DNA of 22,088 bases from DASZMX01 sp035551475 (GCA_035551475.1 DASZMX010000052.1:1-22088); one strand, 5' to 3'. Shown: positions 1 to 8,821, counted from the stretch's first letter. Program-made: numbers and translations. Notes: generated by a model from the letters alone, not told the origin.

Positions 1-1
1 C

Positions 2-3000
2 CACCCGCCCGAACCCAAAGTGACCGCAGGAATCGCCGGGACAAATCTGGCGTGCGCGGCGGATGACATCGTGGACTTTGGCGCCATGAAACTTGGCCGG
101 AGCCGCGCCTTCTCCATTCCGCAGTTGGATCCCGCCAAGGAAATCCCCGTGGCGAAACATTGGCTGGCACAAGACGGTCGCTCTTTCTTAATCGAATCCA
201 CCCCAGTGTCGGCCTTGAAGGACGCGTGGCAAACGCTGCCCACCATCAAGCCCACGCCGTTGGGAGCGAGCCAGAACTCGCGTCTTGGCATCGTTTCGGC
301 CAAACGCGCGCTGCCCTTGGAGATAACCTCCCGGCGCGAACCCCGGCAGCTCATGGCCGACGCGTCGCCCACCCGCTCCGCCCCGGGCGTCGTGTTGGAT
401 TATGTCATACTTACCTCGCAGAGCGGGTACACCTTTCGAGGCGACACCACCTACTATGTTAGTGGAACCGTCAATTTGGGAGGCCAGGTTACCTTCGAAG
501 GCGGAGCGGTAATCAAATATACAAACAATGCTTCCTTGAATTTTGACGCCACCACCGTCTGGAATTGGCTGGCGACGTCTTATCGCCCTGTCATTTTCAC
601 CTCCAAGGATGACGGATCGGTGGGCCAGGCCATCAACGGCAGCCTTACTTCCCCGCCAGCCGGAACCTTCTACGCCAACCCCGCGATTTCATTCACCGGA
701 TCGTCCTCTGCGGCAAGTTATCTGACGATGGACAATTTCCGTATCGCCTACGCCCAGCGCGCCATTTCCGCTTCAGGCATCTCCATCGCCGTCACGCTGC
801 GCAACGGACAGATTGTGAACTGCCCCAATTGCTTTTACACGCCGGGACAAGCCTCGGTTTTTTTGGGAAACATGCTATTCGCGAATTTCACCTCGGCCTT
901 GGTGATCAACCTGGCGAGCGTCAGCGCGCAAAACGTGACGTTTGACGGGCAGATTCCCGGGCCGTCAAACGGCTACCAGCCGGCCTTTCTCTTGCTGCCG
1001 GCCTACGATCCGCATGAAATGTGGTTGAACCTGGAAAACTGCATCCTATCGCACATCGTCTCCTATTCACCCGCCAATGCCGCCGCCGTGACCGGTGATT
1101 ACAACGGCTTTTATTCCAGCGCCACAGCCTTCGGCGTCCATTCGTTTTTGCCCTCAGCGAATCCTTTCCAAACGAAGGGCGCGGGCAATTATTACCTGAC
1201 CAACATCAGCGATGGTTCGGGCCTCCGCCAACGCGGAACCACGGCCGTCGATGGGACGCTGCTGGGAGATTTGGCGGTTCGCACCACCTTTCCGCCAGTC
1301 AACCCGCCTGCGCCCAATCCCATGGGAGCCACTTGGCTGCCCGTCGTGTCGCGTGATAATCCGAACTACAATGGCGGTTCGCCTGACCTGGGTTATCATT
1401 ACGATCCGCTCGATTATTGGACGACCCAGTATCAAGTTTACGGCGCTCCCCTCATCATTACCAATGGCGTCGCCATTGGGTTCTATGGCAGCTCGGGCTT
1501 TCTCGTGCAAGGCGGCGGCGGCCTGACCCTGGCGGGCGGCGGGCCCTTTGCCATGAACCGGTTGGTCTGGTATCCCGGCGTGCAGGAGCAACCGATTCGC
1601 GTCAGCAGCATCAGCACCTATGCAAGCCCGCTGTTTAATATCACCTCAGGCGGTTATGGCGGGCCTCATATCATTAACCTTAATTTTACCGACATTCCCA
1701 TGGAAGGCGGTCGGGAAAGCTTTTTTGACTTCGGGTCGCCTGGCTATTTCCCCATTCTTACAGCCAAAAACTCCTGGCTGCGAGGCGTGAATCTCACTAT
1801 ATCACCGGCGCTCGTAAACGGAACCCCCATATCATCGGTCACGCTGTGGAACAACCTTCTGGAGCGCTGCACGGCCAGCTTCTTTAACGGTTACGTTTTA
1901 TACTATTACGGAACCGGCCAGTACACGGTTTACCAGAATCCTCTCAGCGTCATAATGTATAACAATCTGCTATGGAGCAATTCGATTTCCCTGACCTACG
2001 AGCAAAGCCAGGACATGTATAGCCCTGGATGGACGATCAAGGACAACCTATTCGACGGATCAACCGTGTCGTTCACCGGGGATGGAACGTATTTGACCAA
2101 GGTGGATCGCTCGCACAACGGGTACAATAATTCGCCTAGCGGATCGCTGGCCGGAGCGGGAGATGTGACGCTCAGCAGTCTAAGCTATGCCACTTCAACC
2201 TTCGGCCCGTGGTACGAAGGTTCGTCCACCCCCACGCTGGTGGACGCGGGCAGCCGCAGCGCGGAAAGCGCCGGCTTGATGGATTACACCACGCAAGCCA
2301 ATCAAACTCCTGAAGGATGTTCGACGGTGGATATCGGCTTCCATTATGTGGCTTTGGATTCCAACGGCAATCCCATCGACAGCAATTTCGACGGCATTCC
2401 CGATTTTCTCCAGCCCACGATTTTCGTGTCTCCGCCGTCCGCCTTGTCCGTTTGCATGAATAACACCACGGCGATGGCCATCTCCGCCAGCGGCGGCTGC
2501 GGAACATTAGTTTATACCACGAGCGGGCCGCATCACGGCACGATCAGCCCGTCCTCAGGCGCTGCCGGCATCACCATGACCTACACACCGGCGCATAACT
2601 ACTACGGAAGCGATAACTTCACCTTTACGGTGAGCGACGGCGTCTCGAGCTCCGGGCCTTTCAACGTGCCGGTTTCCGTGCTCGAATACGCCCCCACCGC
2701 TAATCCGCAGAACATCACCGCGTGCGTTTCGACGAGCCTGCCTCTAACCTTGGATGGCAGCAGTCCCTGCAACGAACCGCTCACTGTGACCGTCACCAGC
2801 GGACCTTCCCATGGAACGTTGTCGCCTTTAAGCGGCGCCTCGCCTTTAAGCACGCTTTATACACCAACCCACAATTATGTGGGCAGCGATAGCTTCACGT
2901 TTACGGTCAGCGACGGCGTTCTCACCTCATCACCCGCCACCGTGTCCATCATGGACGGCGACCAACCGCAAGCGGACGATAAAAATGTGCAAACATGCAA

Positions 3001-4513
3001 AAATGTTCCTGTGGCCGTAACCCTCACCGGCTCCGAAATATCCCCGTGCAGCGATCCGCTCAGTTTCGTGGTTGTGACCAGTCCCGCTCACGGGACCTTG
3101 AGCGGCTCATCGCCGAACCTTACTTACACGCCCGCCAGCGGCTTCACCGGAAACGACTCGTTCACCTACAAAGCGATGACGTCACTGGAAAGCTCCGCGA
3201 CTGCGACCGTCTCGATTGTGGTGGGCGCCAAGGACATTTCCGCCAACGCCCAGGAATTGATCACCGGTGTGAATCATCCGATCAATATCACGCTGACCGC
3301 CCAGGATCCGCCGGAGAATTGCAGTCCATTAACCTACTCCATCGTTTCCGGCCCCACCCACGGGACCTTGACCGGCAGCGGAACCAGCCGGACTTACACC
3401 CCCAACTCAGGCTTTGAAGGCTTGGACACGTTTACGTTTTCCGCAGCCGACGGAGTATGGAACGCGCAGGCGGACATCTCCATTTACGTGGTGGCGGCGC
3501 CAGTCCTGACAGGCAAATGCCGGAGCGATCATATTATCCTGAGTTGGACGGTGGACACGTTCGTTCAGGGATTGATCAACGATGGAACGATTGAAAGTTT
3601 TAACATTTATCGCTCCACGGTCTCGGGCGGCCCCTACACATTCCTAACCACTGTTTCAGCCACGACGCTTGAATACGTGGACGCCGCTGTTTCGTCCGGC
3701 ACAACGTATTGCTACGTCATCACCATGGTCCTCAACGACCCCAACACCGGCATCGACCATGAAAACCCCTACTCCAACCAAGTCTGCCTCAGCTTGTGCG
3801 CTCCTCCTAACCTGGGCAAGACCGACGTCGCGTTCATCGTGGACAACACCAGCTCGATGAGGGCATCACTCGGCGCCGTGCAAACGGCCATCACCTCCAT
3901 CATCAAGGACATCAGCGCAGCCTCGGGCGGTGATTATCGTTTGGCGTTGGTGACCCCAGATGAGAATAACGATGGGGACGACGGAAGTTTCCATGATATG
4001 GTCGTGGTTCGGTTCCAATTCACAGACGGCGGAACCAACGCCTTTATCACCGCCTTGAACAACGTGATGCTCGGTGGCGGCAGTTTTGTTTACGAAAGCA
4101 CCGATCAATGCTTGAACACGGTGGTGAATAGTTTGAGCGCCAGCACGCGCTCCAATGACGACGGCTGCACGCCTGCCTCACCGCTGTTGCAGCAGGGCGA
4201 TTTCGCTGCCTTCCGCTCCACCGCGCGCAAGCTCGTGGTTTTGATCACCGACGCCGCTCCGAGCGGTTTCTGTGATTCGTCACCGCCGACGGCGACACAG
4301 GCGCATTCCTACGCCGTTACCGCCAAGGGCCAATGCATCGCGATCAACGCGATTCAATTGGGCTCGGCCTCGGATGCCATTCCCATTATGCAGGATTACG
4401 CGACCACTTCATGCGGGTGGTACACGACCGTGCTGGATCGCAGCAGCATCCCCGATCTTGAGGATGCGGTCGTGACGATGCTCTATACTTCGGGCCAGTG
4501 TCCGTGCCCGTAA
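2..4513 (+). CDS. Large extracellular beta-helix / Ig-like repeat / FnIII / VWA mosaic protein (5' end outside window)
   Basis: The frame is open to the left edge. A GTG at 20 is available, but what follows it has no signal peptide, so the true start is probably upstream. Residues below count from that GTG. Residues ~120-780 are Gly/Asn/Ser-rich with short hydrophobic strands, as in right-handed parallel beta-helices. They fall into two modules ending in DLGYHY (456-461) and DIGFHY (771-776). The second is followed by D-x-N-x-D-G-x-P-D-F, a calcium-loop-like linker. Four Ig/cadherin-like repeats of ~90 aa follow (~803-1157), each with HGT and F-T-(F/Y) signatures (for example GSDNFTFTVSDG). 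Next come an FnIII-like domain (~1160-1256) and a von Willebrand A domain (~1267-1490) with a MIDAS-type D-N-T-S-S at 1275-1279. No sorting tail or C-terminal anchor is visible. It is probably a secreted adhesive or surface protein. The architecture is well supported; the biological role is unknown. Confidence 0.85.
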   Translation, partial: HPPEPKVTAGIAGTNLACAADDIVDFGAMKLGRSRAFSIPQLDPAKEIPVAKHWLAQDGRSFLIESTPVSALKDAWQTLPTIKPTPLGASQNSRLGIVSAKRALPLEITSRREPRQLMADASPTRSAPGVVLDYVILTSQSGYTFRGDTTYYVSGTVNLGGQVTFEGGAVIKYTNNASLNFDATTVWNWLATSYRPVIFTSKDDGSVGQAINGSLTSPPAGTFYANPAISFTGSSSAASYLTMDNFRIAYAQRAISASGISIAVTLRNGQIVNCPNCFYTPGQASVFLGNMLFANFTSALVINLASVSAQNVTFDGQIPGPSNGYQPAFLLLPAYDPHEMWLNLENCILSHIVSYSPANAAAVTGDYNGFYSSATAFGVHSFLPSANPFQTKGAGNYYLTNISDGSGLRQRGTTAVDGTLLGDLAVRTTFPPVNPPAPNPMGATWLPVVSRDNPNYNGGSPDLGYHYDPLDYWTTQYQVYGAPLIITNGVAIGFYGSSGFLVQGGGGLTLAGGGPFAMNRLVWYPGVQEQPIRVSSISTYASPLFNITSGGYGGPHIINLNFTDIPMEGGRESFFDFGSPGYFPILTAKNSWLRGVNLTISPALVNGTPISSVTLWNNLLERCTASFFNGYVLYYYGTGQYTVYQNPLSVIMYNNLLWSNSISLTYEQSQDMYSPGWTIKDNLFDGSTVSFTGDGTYLTKVDRSHNGYNNSPSGSLAGAGDVTLSSLSYATSTFGPWYEGSSTPTLVDAGSRSAESAGLMDYTTQANQTPEGCSTVDIGFHYVALDSNGNPIDSNFDGIPDFLQPTIFVSPPSALSVCMNNTTAMAISASGGCGTLVYTTSGPHHGTISPSSGAAGITMTYTPAHNYYGSDNFTFTVSDGVSSSGPFNVPVSVLEYAPTANPQNITACVSTSLPLTLDGSSPCNEPLTVTVTSGPSHGTLSPLSGASPLSTLYTPTHNYVGSDSFTFTVSDGVLTSSPATVSIMDGDQPQADDKNVQTCKNVPVAVTLTGSEISPCSDPLSFVVVTSPAHGTLSGSSPNLTYTPASGFTGNDSFTYKAMTSLESSATATVSIVVGAKDISANAQELITGVNHPINITLTAQDPPENCSPLTYSIVSGPTHGTLTGSGTSRTYTPNSGFEGLDTFTFSAADGVWNAQADISIYVVAAPVLTGKCRSDHIILSWTVDTFVQGLINDGTIESFNIYRSTVSGGPYTFLTTVSATTLEYVDAAVSSGTTYCYVITMVLNDPNTGIDHENPYSNQVCLSLCAPPNLGKTDVAFIVDNTSSMRASLGAVQTAITSIIKDISAASGGDYRLALVTPDENNDGDDGSFHDMVVVRFQFTDGGTNAFITALNNVMLGGGSFVYESTDQCLNTVVNSLSASTRSNDDGCTPASPLLQQGDFAAFRSTARKLVVLITDAAPSGFCDSSPPTATQAHSYAVTAKGQCIAINAIQLGSASDAIPIMQDYATTSCGWYTTVLDRSSIPDLEDAVVTMLYTSGQCPCP

Positions 4514-4534
4514 GCCCTTGACGCCAAAAAACAA

Positions 4535-4583
4535 GTCACGGCGGCCGGCAGCCTCTCTGGGCTTCGGTCGCCGTGACGTTTTT
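4535..4583 (+). terminator. Intrinsic terminator after the mosaic protein gene
   Basis: A perfect 9-bp stem, GTCACGGCG at 4535-4543 pairing with CGCCGTGAC at 4569-4577, is followed by GTTTTT. The 25-nt loop can fold further through AGCC/GGCT. It lies 21 bases past the stop codon and separates the giant gene from the GH3 gene. Confidence 0.85.
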
Positions 4584-4690
4584 AGGCCAGCCTCTCCCAA
4601 AGCAGGATTGGCAACCTACCCGAAAGAGTTGCCCCAAATGTCAGATTAAAATGGACAAAACCCGCGTTTGTACTTAATGACATTACACCG

Positions 4691-6535
4691 ATGAAACAGC
4701 GATTTTTAATCTCCACGGGCCTGGCCGTCGCCGCATGCCTCGCCCCTCTTTCCAACCGCGCGCAATCCGCCGAAAGTCCCGATGCCCGCGCCGACGCTTT
4801 GCTCAAACAAATGACGTTGGAGGAAAAAATTGGCCAAATGGTGCAGGCCGATTGCACAGCCCTCAAAGATAAGACGGATGTGCAAAAATATTTCCTGGGC
4901 TCCGTGCTGAGCGGCGGCGATTCCGATCCGGCGGACAACAGCGTGCAGTCGTGGTTGAAAATGGCGATGGAATTCCAGGAACTATCGCTGCAAACCCGCC
5001 TGAAAATTCCGATCATTTATGGCGTGGACGCGGTGCACGGCCACAATAACGTCCTCGGCGCCGTCATTTTCCCGCACAACATCGGCATGGGCGCCACCCA
5101 TAACGCGGAGCTTTCCGAAGCGGAAGGCCGCGTCACCGCGGAAGAATTGCTCGGCACGGGCATTCGTTGGGGCTTTGATCCTTGCATTGCGGTGGCGGAG
5201 GACGAGCGCTGGGGCCGCACTTACGAAAGTTATGGCACCTCGCCGGAATTGGCGGGAGAACTGGGCGCGGCCCAGGTGCGCGGCCTGCAAGCCGGCGAGT
5301 TTTCCACGCCCGTATCCGTCCTGGCCTGCGCCAAGCATTACATGGGCGATGGCGGCACCCACGGCGGAAAAGACCAGGGCGATGACCGCTGTGACGAAGC
5401 GGCCCTGCGCAAATATTACCTGCCGCCCTACGCCGCCGCCGTCAAAGCGAACGTGGGCTCGATCATGGTTTCCTACAGCAGCTGGAATGGCAAAAAGATG
5501 AGCGCCAACAAATATTTATTGACAGACGTGCTGAAGAACGAGCTCGGTTTCAAGGGCTTCCTCGTTTCGGATTGGGCCGCCATTGATCAGATTTATCCCA
5601 CCGACTACAAAAAGAATGTCGAAGCGTCCGTCAATGCCGGCATGGATATGGTGATGATTCCCAAGGGGCCGGGCAGCACGAATAATTACATCGATTTTAT
5701 CAACGATTTGAAAGCGTTGGTCGCGGAGGGCAAGGTGCCGATGGCGCGCATCGATGACGCCACCCGCCGCATTTTGCGGATTAAATACGCGATGGGCATT
5801 TTTGAGCATCACGACGTGGACCCCGCGTTGACCGCCGCCATCGGCTCGGCCGAGCATCGCAACGTGGCGCGCCAATGCGTGCGCGAATCGCTGGTGTTGC
5901 TGAAAAATTCCAACCATGTCCTGCCCTTGGCCAAAACGATCAAGCATCTGCATGTGGCGGGCCAGGCGGCGGATGACTTGGGCATGCAATGCGGCGGCTG
6001 GACCATTTCGTGGCAGGGCAAAACCGGCGCCGTCACCCCGGGCGGCACGACGATCTTGAACGCGATTCGCCATACGGTCTCAGCCGACACGCAGGTCACC
6101 TTCTCCGCCGATGGCAAAGGCGCCCAGGGCGCGGACGCGATTGTCCTCGTCATTGGCGAACGCCCGTACGCGGAAATGATGGGCGACCGCCGCGATTTGA
6201 GCCTCACCGACAGTCAAAAAGAAATCTTGCGCAATGCCAAGCAAGCCGGGGTTCCCGTCGTGGCGGTGCTGATGAGCGGCCGCCCGCTGGTGCTGGGCTC
6301 CGCCCTGGACAGCGCGGACGCTTTTGTGGCGGCGTGGCTCCCGGGAACCGAAGGCCAGGGCGTGGCCGACGTTCTGTTTGGCGATTATAATTTCAAAGGC
6401 AAACTTCCCCGGGCCTGGCCGCGCAACAACAGTCAATTGGATTCGCTGACGTTGAGCGACCCGCTTTTTGCCCCGGGCTTTGGCCTGGCCTACGCGAACA
6501 CGGAAAAAACCGCCTCAGCTTCCAGCGGAAAATAG
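4691..6535 (+). CDS. Glycoside hydrolase family 3 beta-glucosidase / exo-beta-glucanase, exported
   Basis: Hydrolyses terminal beta-linked glucose from beta-glucans or cello-oligosaccharides outside the cytoplasm. The 614-aa length is typical of the two-domain barley ExoI type of GH3. The N-terminus is a signal peptide (residues 1-~27). V-A-A-C at 13-16 fits a lipobox, so a lipoprotein is possible, with a signal peptidase I site near A-Q-S-A as the alternative. The TIM-barrel domain carries the conserved K215-H216 and the nucleophile D294 in SDWAAID. The second domain carries GERPYAEMMGD (489-499), whose E495 lies where ExoI has its acid/base glutamate. The ATG at 4691 has no clear Shine-Dalgarno. 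The 107 bases between the preceding terminator and this ATG hold a weak 6-bp inverted repeat (GGCAAC at 4610, GTTGCC at 4628) and a TAAAAT at 4647, but no convincing full promoter. The stop overlaps the next gene's GTG start. The family call is near certain; the exact linkage specificity is not readable. Confidence 0.95.
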   Translation: MKQRFLISTGLAVAACLAPLSNRAQSAESPDARADALLKQMTLEEKIGQMVQADCTALKDKTDVQKYFLGSVLSGGDSDPADNSVQSWLKMAMEFQELSLQTRLKIPIIYGVDAVHGHNNVLGAVIFPHNIGMGATHNAELSEAEGRVTAEELLGTGIRWGFDPCIAVAEDERWGRTYESYGTSPELAGELGAAQVRGLQAGEFSTPVSVLACAKHYMGDGGTHGGKDQGDDRCDEAALRKYYLPPYAAAVKANVGSIMVSYSSWNGKKMSANKYLLTDVLKNELGFKGFLVSDWAAIDQIYPTDYKKNVEASVNAGMDMVMIPKGPGSTNNYIDFINDLKALVAEGKVPMARIDDATRRILRIKYAMGIFEHHDVDPALTAAIGSAEHRNVARQCVRESLVLLKNSNHVLPLAKTIKHLHVAGQAADDLGMQCGGWTISWQGKTGAVTPGGTTILNAIRHTVSADTQVTFSADGKGAQGADAIVLVIGERPYAEMMGDRRDLSLTDSQKEILRNAKQAGVPVVAVLMSGRPLVLGSALDSADAFVAAWLPGTEGQGVADVLFGDYNFKGKLPRAWPRNNSQLDSLTLSDPLFAPGFGLAYANTEKTASASSGK

Positions 6536-6888
6536 TGTTCGAAAACCGGTCCAAGCCGCTCCTGTCGCGCCGGCTGTTTTATCGGCGCATGGGGCGCCAT
6601 GGCCTGTTCGCCGGCGCGCTGCTCCTCGTGGCCCTCGGCATCGGAATGACTGGTTACAAGGCGTTTGAAGGCATGAGCCTCGTGGACGCTTTTTGCAACG
6701 CCGCGATGATTCTTTCGGGCATGGGCCCGGCCAATGACCTGCATACCAACGGCGGCAAGATCTTCGCCGGCTGTTATGCCTTGTTCAGCGGCCTGGCGTT
6801 CATCGTGGCGGTCAGCGTGCTGCTGGCCCCCGCCCTGCACCGCCTGATCCACAAATTCCACCTCGACCCGGCAGACAAGAAGAAATAG
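6535..6888 (+). CDS. Small two-TM membrane protein, K+ channel pore-like with degenerate selectivity filter
   Basis: The 117-aa protein starts at a GTG that shares one base with the TAG of the GH3 gene, so translation is probably coupled. An internal ATG at codon 19 is an alternative. Predicted parts: a basic N-terminus, TM1 (~23-43), a short pore-helix-like segment L-V-D-A-F-C-N-A-A-M-I-L (49-60), a loop SGMGP (61-65), then GGKIF leading into TM2 (~75-99) and a basic tail. The order D-A-(Y/F)...filter...G-K-x-(F/L)...TM2 matches the pore half of two-TM potassium channels. SGMGP stands where T-V-G-Y-G-D should be, so potassium selectivity is doubtful. I recall similar short proteins being labelled ion-channel or two-pore-domain-like in other bacteria. 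The topology is confident; the channel relationship is an inference from motif order. Confidence 0.7.
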   Translation: MFENRSKPLLSRRLFYRRMGRHGLFAGALLLVALGIGMTGYKAFEGMSLVDAFCNAAMILSGMGPANDLHTNGGKIFAGCYALFSGLAFIVAVSVLLAPALHRLIHKFHLDPADKKK

Positions 6889-6895
6889 CCCGGCG

Positions 6896-8746
6896 CTACC
6901 ACTTCATGTCCGCCACCGTTTTCCCGGCGGGAATAAACGGCATGACGTGCTCGGTGTACGGCGTGATGACGTCGAGCAAATACGGCTCGTTGGAATCCAG
7001 CATTCGTTGCATGGCGGCGCGCAGGTCTTTCTTATACATGACGCGCTCGGAGGGGACGTTGAAGCTCTTGCCCATCGCCACGTAGTCCGGATAGATCTGC
7101 CGCCGATGCTCGGGATCGCCGAGATAGGTGTGGCCGCGGTTGCCGGCGTAAAAGTTGTCTTCCCACTGCACGACCATGCCGAGGTGCTGATTGTTCAGAA
7201 TGAGCGCCTTGGCCGCAATCTTCTCGATGTGCGCGGTGGCCAATTCCTGGACGTTCATCAGGAACGAACCGTCGCCATCGATATCCACCACTTGTTGGTC
7301 GGGGCATGCCACCTTGGCGCCGAGCGCCGCCGGATAACCAAAGCCCATCGCTCCCAACCCCGCGCTGGTGATGAATTGGCGGGGGCGCGTGTATTTATAA
7401 TACTGGCCGGCCCACATTTGGTGCTGGCCGACGCCGGTCGTGATGATGGCCTCGCCGTGGGTCAATTCGTACAAAGTTTCAATCGCCATTTGCGGCAGGA
7501 TCACTTCGCTTTCGTGGCCCTGCAGATGGTCGCGCATGTGCTCGGAGCGAATGACTTCATCTGTCACGCCATAACGAAACGGCGCGCGCTTTTTCCAGAC
7601 CGCGATCTGGTCGTGCCAGTTGCCGAATTTTTTGCGAATCGGGCGCTGCCGAATCATGGCGTTAAGCCGGCCCAAGGCGTACTTGATGTCGCTCTCGATG
7701 GCCAATTGCACCTTGCGGTTTTTGTTGTGCTCGGATTGATCGACGTCAATATGAACAATCGTTCCCGTGCGGCAAAATTCGTCCACCTTGCCCGTCACGC
7801 GGTCGTCAAAACGCACGCCGAACGCCAGGAGCAGGTCCGCGCCTGGCTTGATTTTGACGGCCTCTTCATCGGCGCTTTGGCGGGGTTTGTATTCGCCATT
7901 GACCGCCCAATTGGCGTAGGCCGCGCCGTGCATGCCGAGCCATCGCAAAGAGAGCGGATGCGTTTCGGGAAACGCGCCGCAACCCATGATGGTCGTGGTC
8001 ACGGGGATGCCCGTCGCCTCGGCGAATTGGAACAATTCCCGCGACGCTTCCGCCGTGATAATGCCGCCGCCGCAATATAAAACCGGCCGCTCGGCTTTCT
8101 CGATCAAGCCTATGATTTCGTTCAACACGAGGTCGTCCGCCTTCGGATTGGGATGGTATCCGGGCAAACTCACCGAGGTCGGCCATTTCGGATGGGCCTT
8201 GGTTTGCTGCAAATTCTTGGGGAAATCCACCACCACCGGGCCCGGCCGGCCGGAGCAGGCAATATGAATGGCCTCCTTCACGACGCGCGGGATTTCGTTG
8301 ACGTCAGTGATCAGATAGCTGTGCTTGACCACGGGCAGGGTCATGCCGAAAAAGTCCGTTTCTTGAAACGCGCCCTTGCCGATCATGGCTTGCGGCACCT
8401 GGCCGGTGATGGCCACGAGGGGCACCGAATCCATGTAGGCGTCCGCGATGGCGGTGACAAGATTGGTGGCGCCGGGACCGCTGGTCGCCATGCAGACGCC
8501 CGGTTTGCCCGTGGCGCGGGCATAGCCTTCCGCCGCGAAGGAGCCGCCTTGTTCGTGCCGGGGCAAAATGGTGCGAATGGTCGAGCGGGTTAGCGCCTGG
8601 TGAATCTCCATGCTCGCGCCGCCGGGATAAGCAAAGATGTGCTCCACCCCTTCCCGTTCAAGGGCGCGAACGAGAATGTCGCGCCCGAAGATCGCGGGCG
8701 GAATGGATTTTGGCGTTTTGCTGGACTTCTTCGTTTTGGTGTTCAT
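6896..8746 (-). CDS. ilvB: Acetolactate synthase large (catalytic) subunit
   Basis: ThDP-dependent enzyme condensing two pyruvates, or pyruvate with 2-ketobutyrate, in the first common step of valine/leucine and isoleucine synthesis in the cytoplasm. It is 616 aa from the ATG at 8746; an in-frame TTG two codons upstream is possible but lies at the end of a terminator U-tract. The N-terminal ThDP domain carries the catalytic glutamate E65 in RHEQGG. The central FAD/DHAP-like domain follows. The C-terminal ThDP-Mg motif is GDGSF (491-495) to N518-N519, with the V-V-Q-W-E segment typical of acetohydroxyacid synthases just after. The first ~16 residues are a Lys/Ser/Pro-rich tail seen in many ALS large subunits. 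No ilvN or ilvC follows: the neighbouring gene is convergent, with a gap of only 7 bases. No Shine-Dalgarno precedes the ATG. Regulation appears to be by the leader attenuator described separately. Confidence 0.97.
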   Translation of the reverse strand: MNTKTKKSSKTPKSIPPAIFGRDILVRALEREGVEHIFAYPGGASMEIHQALTRSTIRTILPRHEQGGSFAAEGYARATGKPGVCMATSGPGATNLVTAIADAYMDSVPLVAITGQVPQAMIGKGAFQETDFFGMTLPVVKHSYLITDVNEIPRVVKEAIHIACSGRPGPVVVDFPKNLQQTKAHPKWPTSVSLPGYHPNPKADDLVLNEIIGLIEKAERPVLYCGGGIITAEASRELFQFAEATGIPVTTTIMGCGAFPETHPLSLRWLGMHGAAYANWAVNGEYKPRQSADEEAVKIKPGADLLLAFGVRFDDRVTGKVDEFCRTGTIVHIDVDQSEHNKNRKVQLAIESDIKYALGRLNAMIRQRPIRKKFGNWHDQIAVWKKRAPFRYGVTDEVIRSEHMRDHLQGHESEVILPQMAIETLYELTHGEAIITTGVGQHQMWAGQYYKYTRPRQFITSAGLGAMGFGYPAALGAKVACPDQQVVDIDGDGSFLMNVQELATAHIEKIAAKALILNNQHLGMVVQWEDNFYAGNRGHTYLGDPEHRRQIYPDYVAMGKSFNVPSERVMYKKDLRAAMQRMLDSNEPYLLDVITPYTEHVMPFIPAGKTVADMKW

Positions 8747-8750
8747 ATGC

Positions 8751-8782
8751 AAAAAAACCCACGACCGTTGCCAGCCGTGGGT
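8751..8782 (-). terminator. Intrinsic terminator of the ilvB leader (attenuator hairpin, 3:4)
   Basis: Read on the minus strand, ACCCACGGCTG (8782-8772) pairs with CGGTCGTGGGT (8767-8757). This makes an 11-bp stem, including two G-U pairs, closed by a GCAA (GNRA) tetraloop. Six further T residues (8756-8751) follow. Only GCAT separates this U-tract from the ilvB ATG. The hairpin sits between a promoter and the gene it serves, in the position of an attenuator. The upstream operon (stop at 8925) could also end here. Confidence 0.85.
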
Positions 8783-8821
8783 AAGTTGTCGAAATTTTTC
8801 TTACGCTCGACAAGACCCGGC
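8774..8821 (-). promoter_or_regulatory. Predicted antiterminator hairpin (2:3) of the ilvB attenuator
   Basis: On the minus strand, TTGTCGA (8813-8807) pairs perfectly with TCGACAA (8792-8786). The stem continues outward with GGGT/ACCC and, past a two-base bulge, GCC/GGC. The 3' arm therefore uses ACCCACGGC (8782-8774), most of the 5' arm of the terminator, and the two structures cannot coexist. The 5' arm is inside the last codons of the leader peptide, so a ribosome reaching the leader stop would block it. A competing 1:2 pairing is also present: TTACGCT at 8868-8862 with AGCGTAA at 8807-8801, plus CAAG/CTTG. Pairings were worked out by eye; energies were not computed. Confidence 0.7.

Noticed and set aside
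4608..4652. Promoter for the GH3 gene using TTGGCA or TTGCCC with TAAAAT at 4647
   Set aside because: Spacers are far from 16-18 bases for either candidate -35 box.
6947..8080. 377-codon open frame on the + strand across ilvB
   Set aside because: It lies antisense to a strongly conserved enzyme, its translation is His/Arg/Val-rich with no recognisable motif, and it reflects third-position GC bias of ilvB.
8750..8752. TTG start for ilvB two codons upstream of ATG
   Set aside because: It would begin in the terminator U-tract and adds only two residues; ATG at 8746 is simpler.
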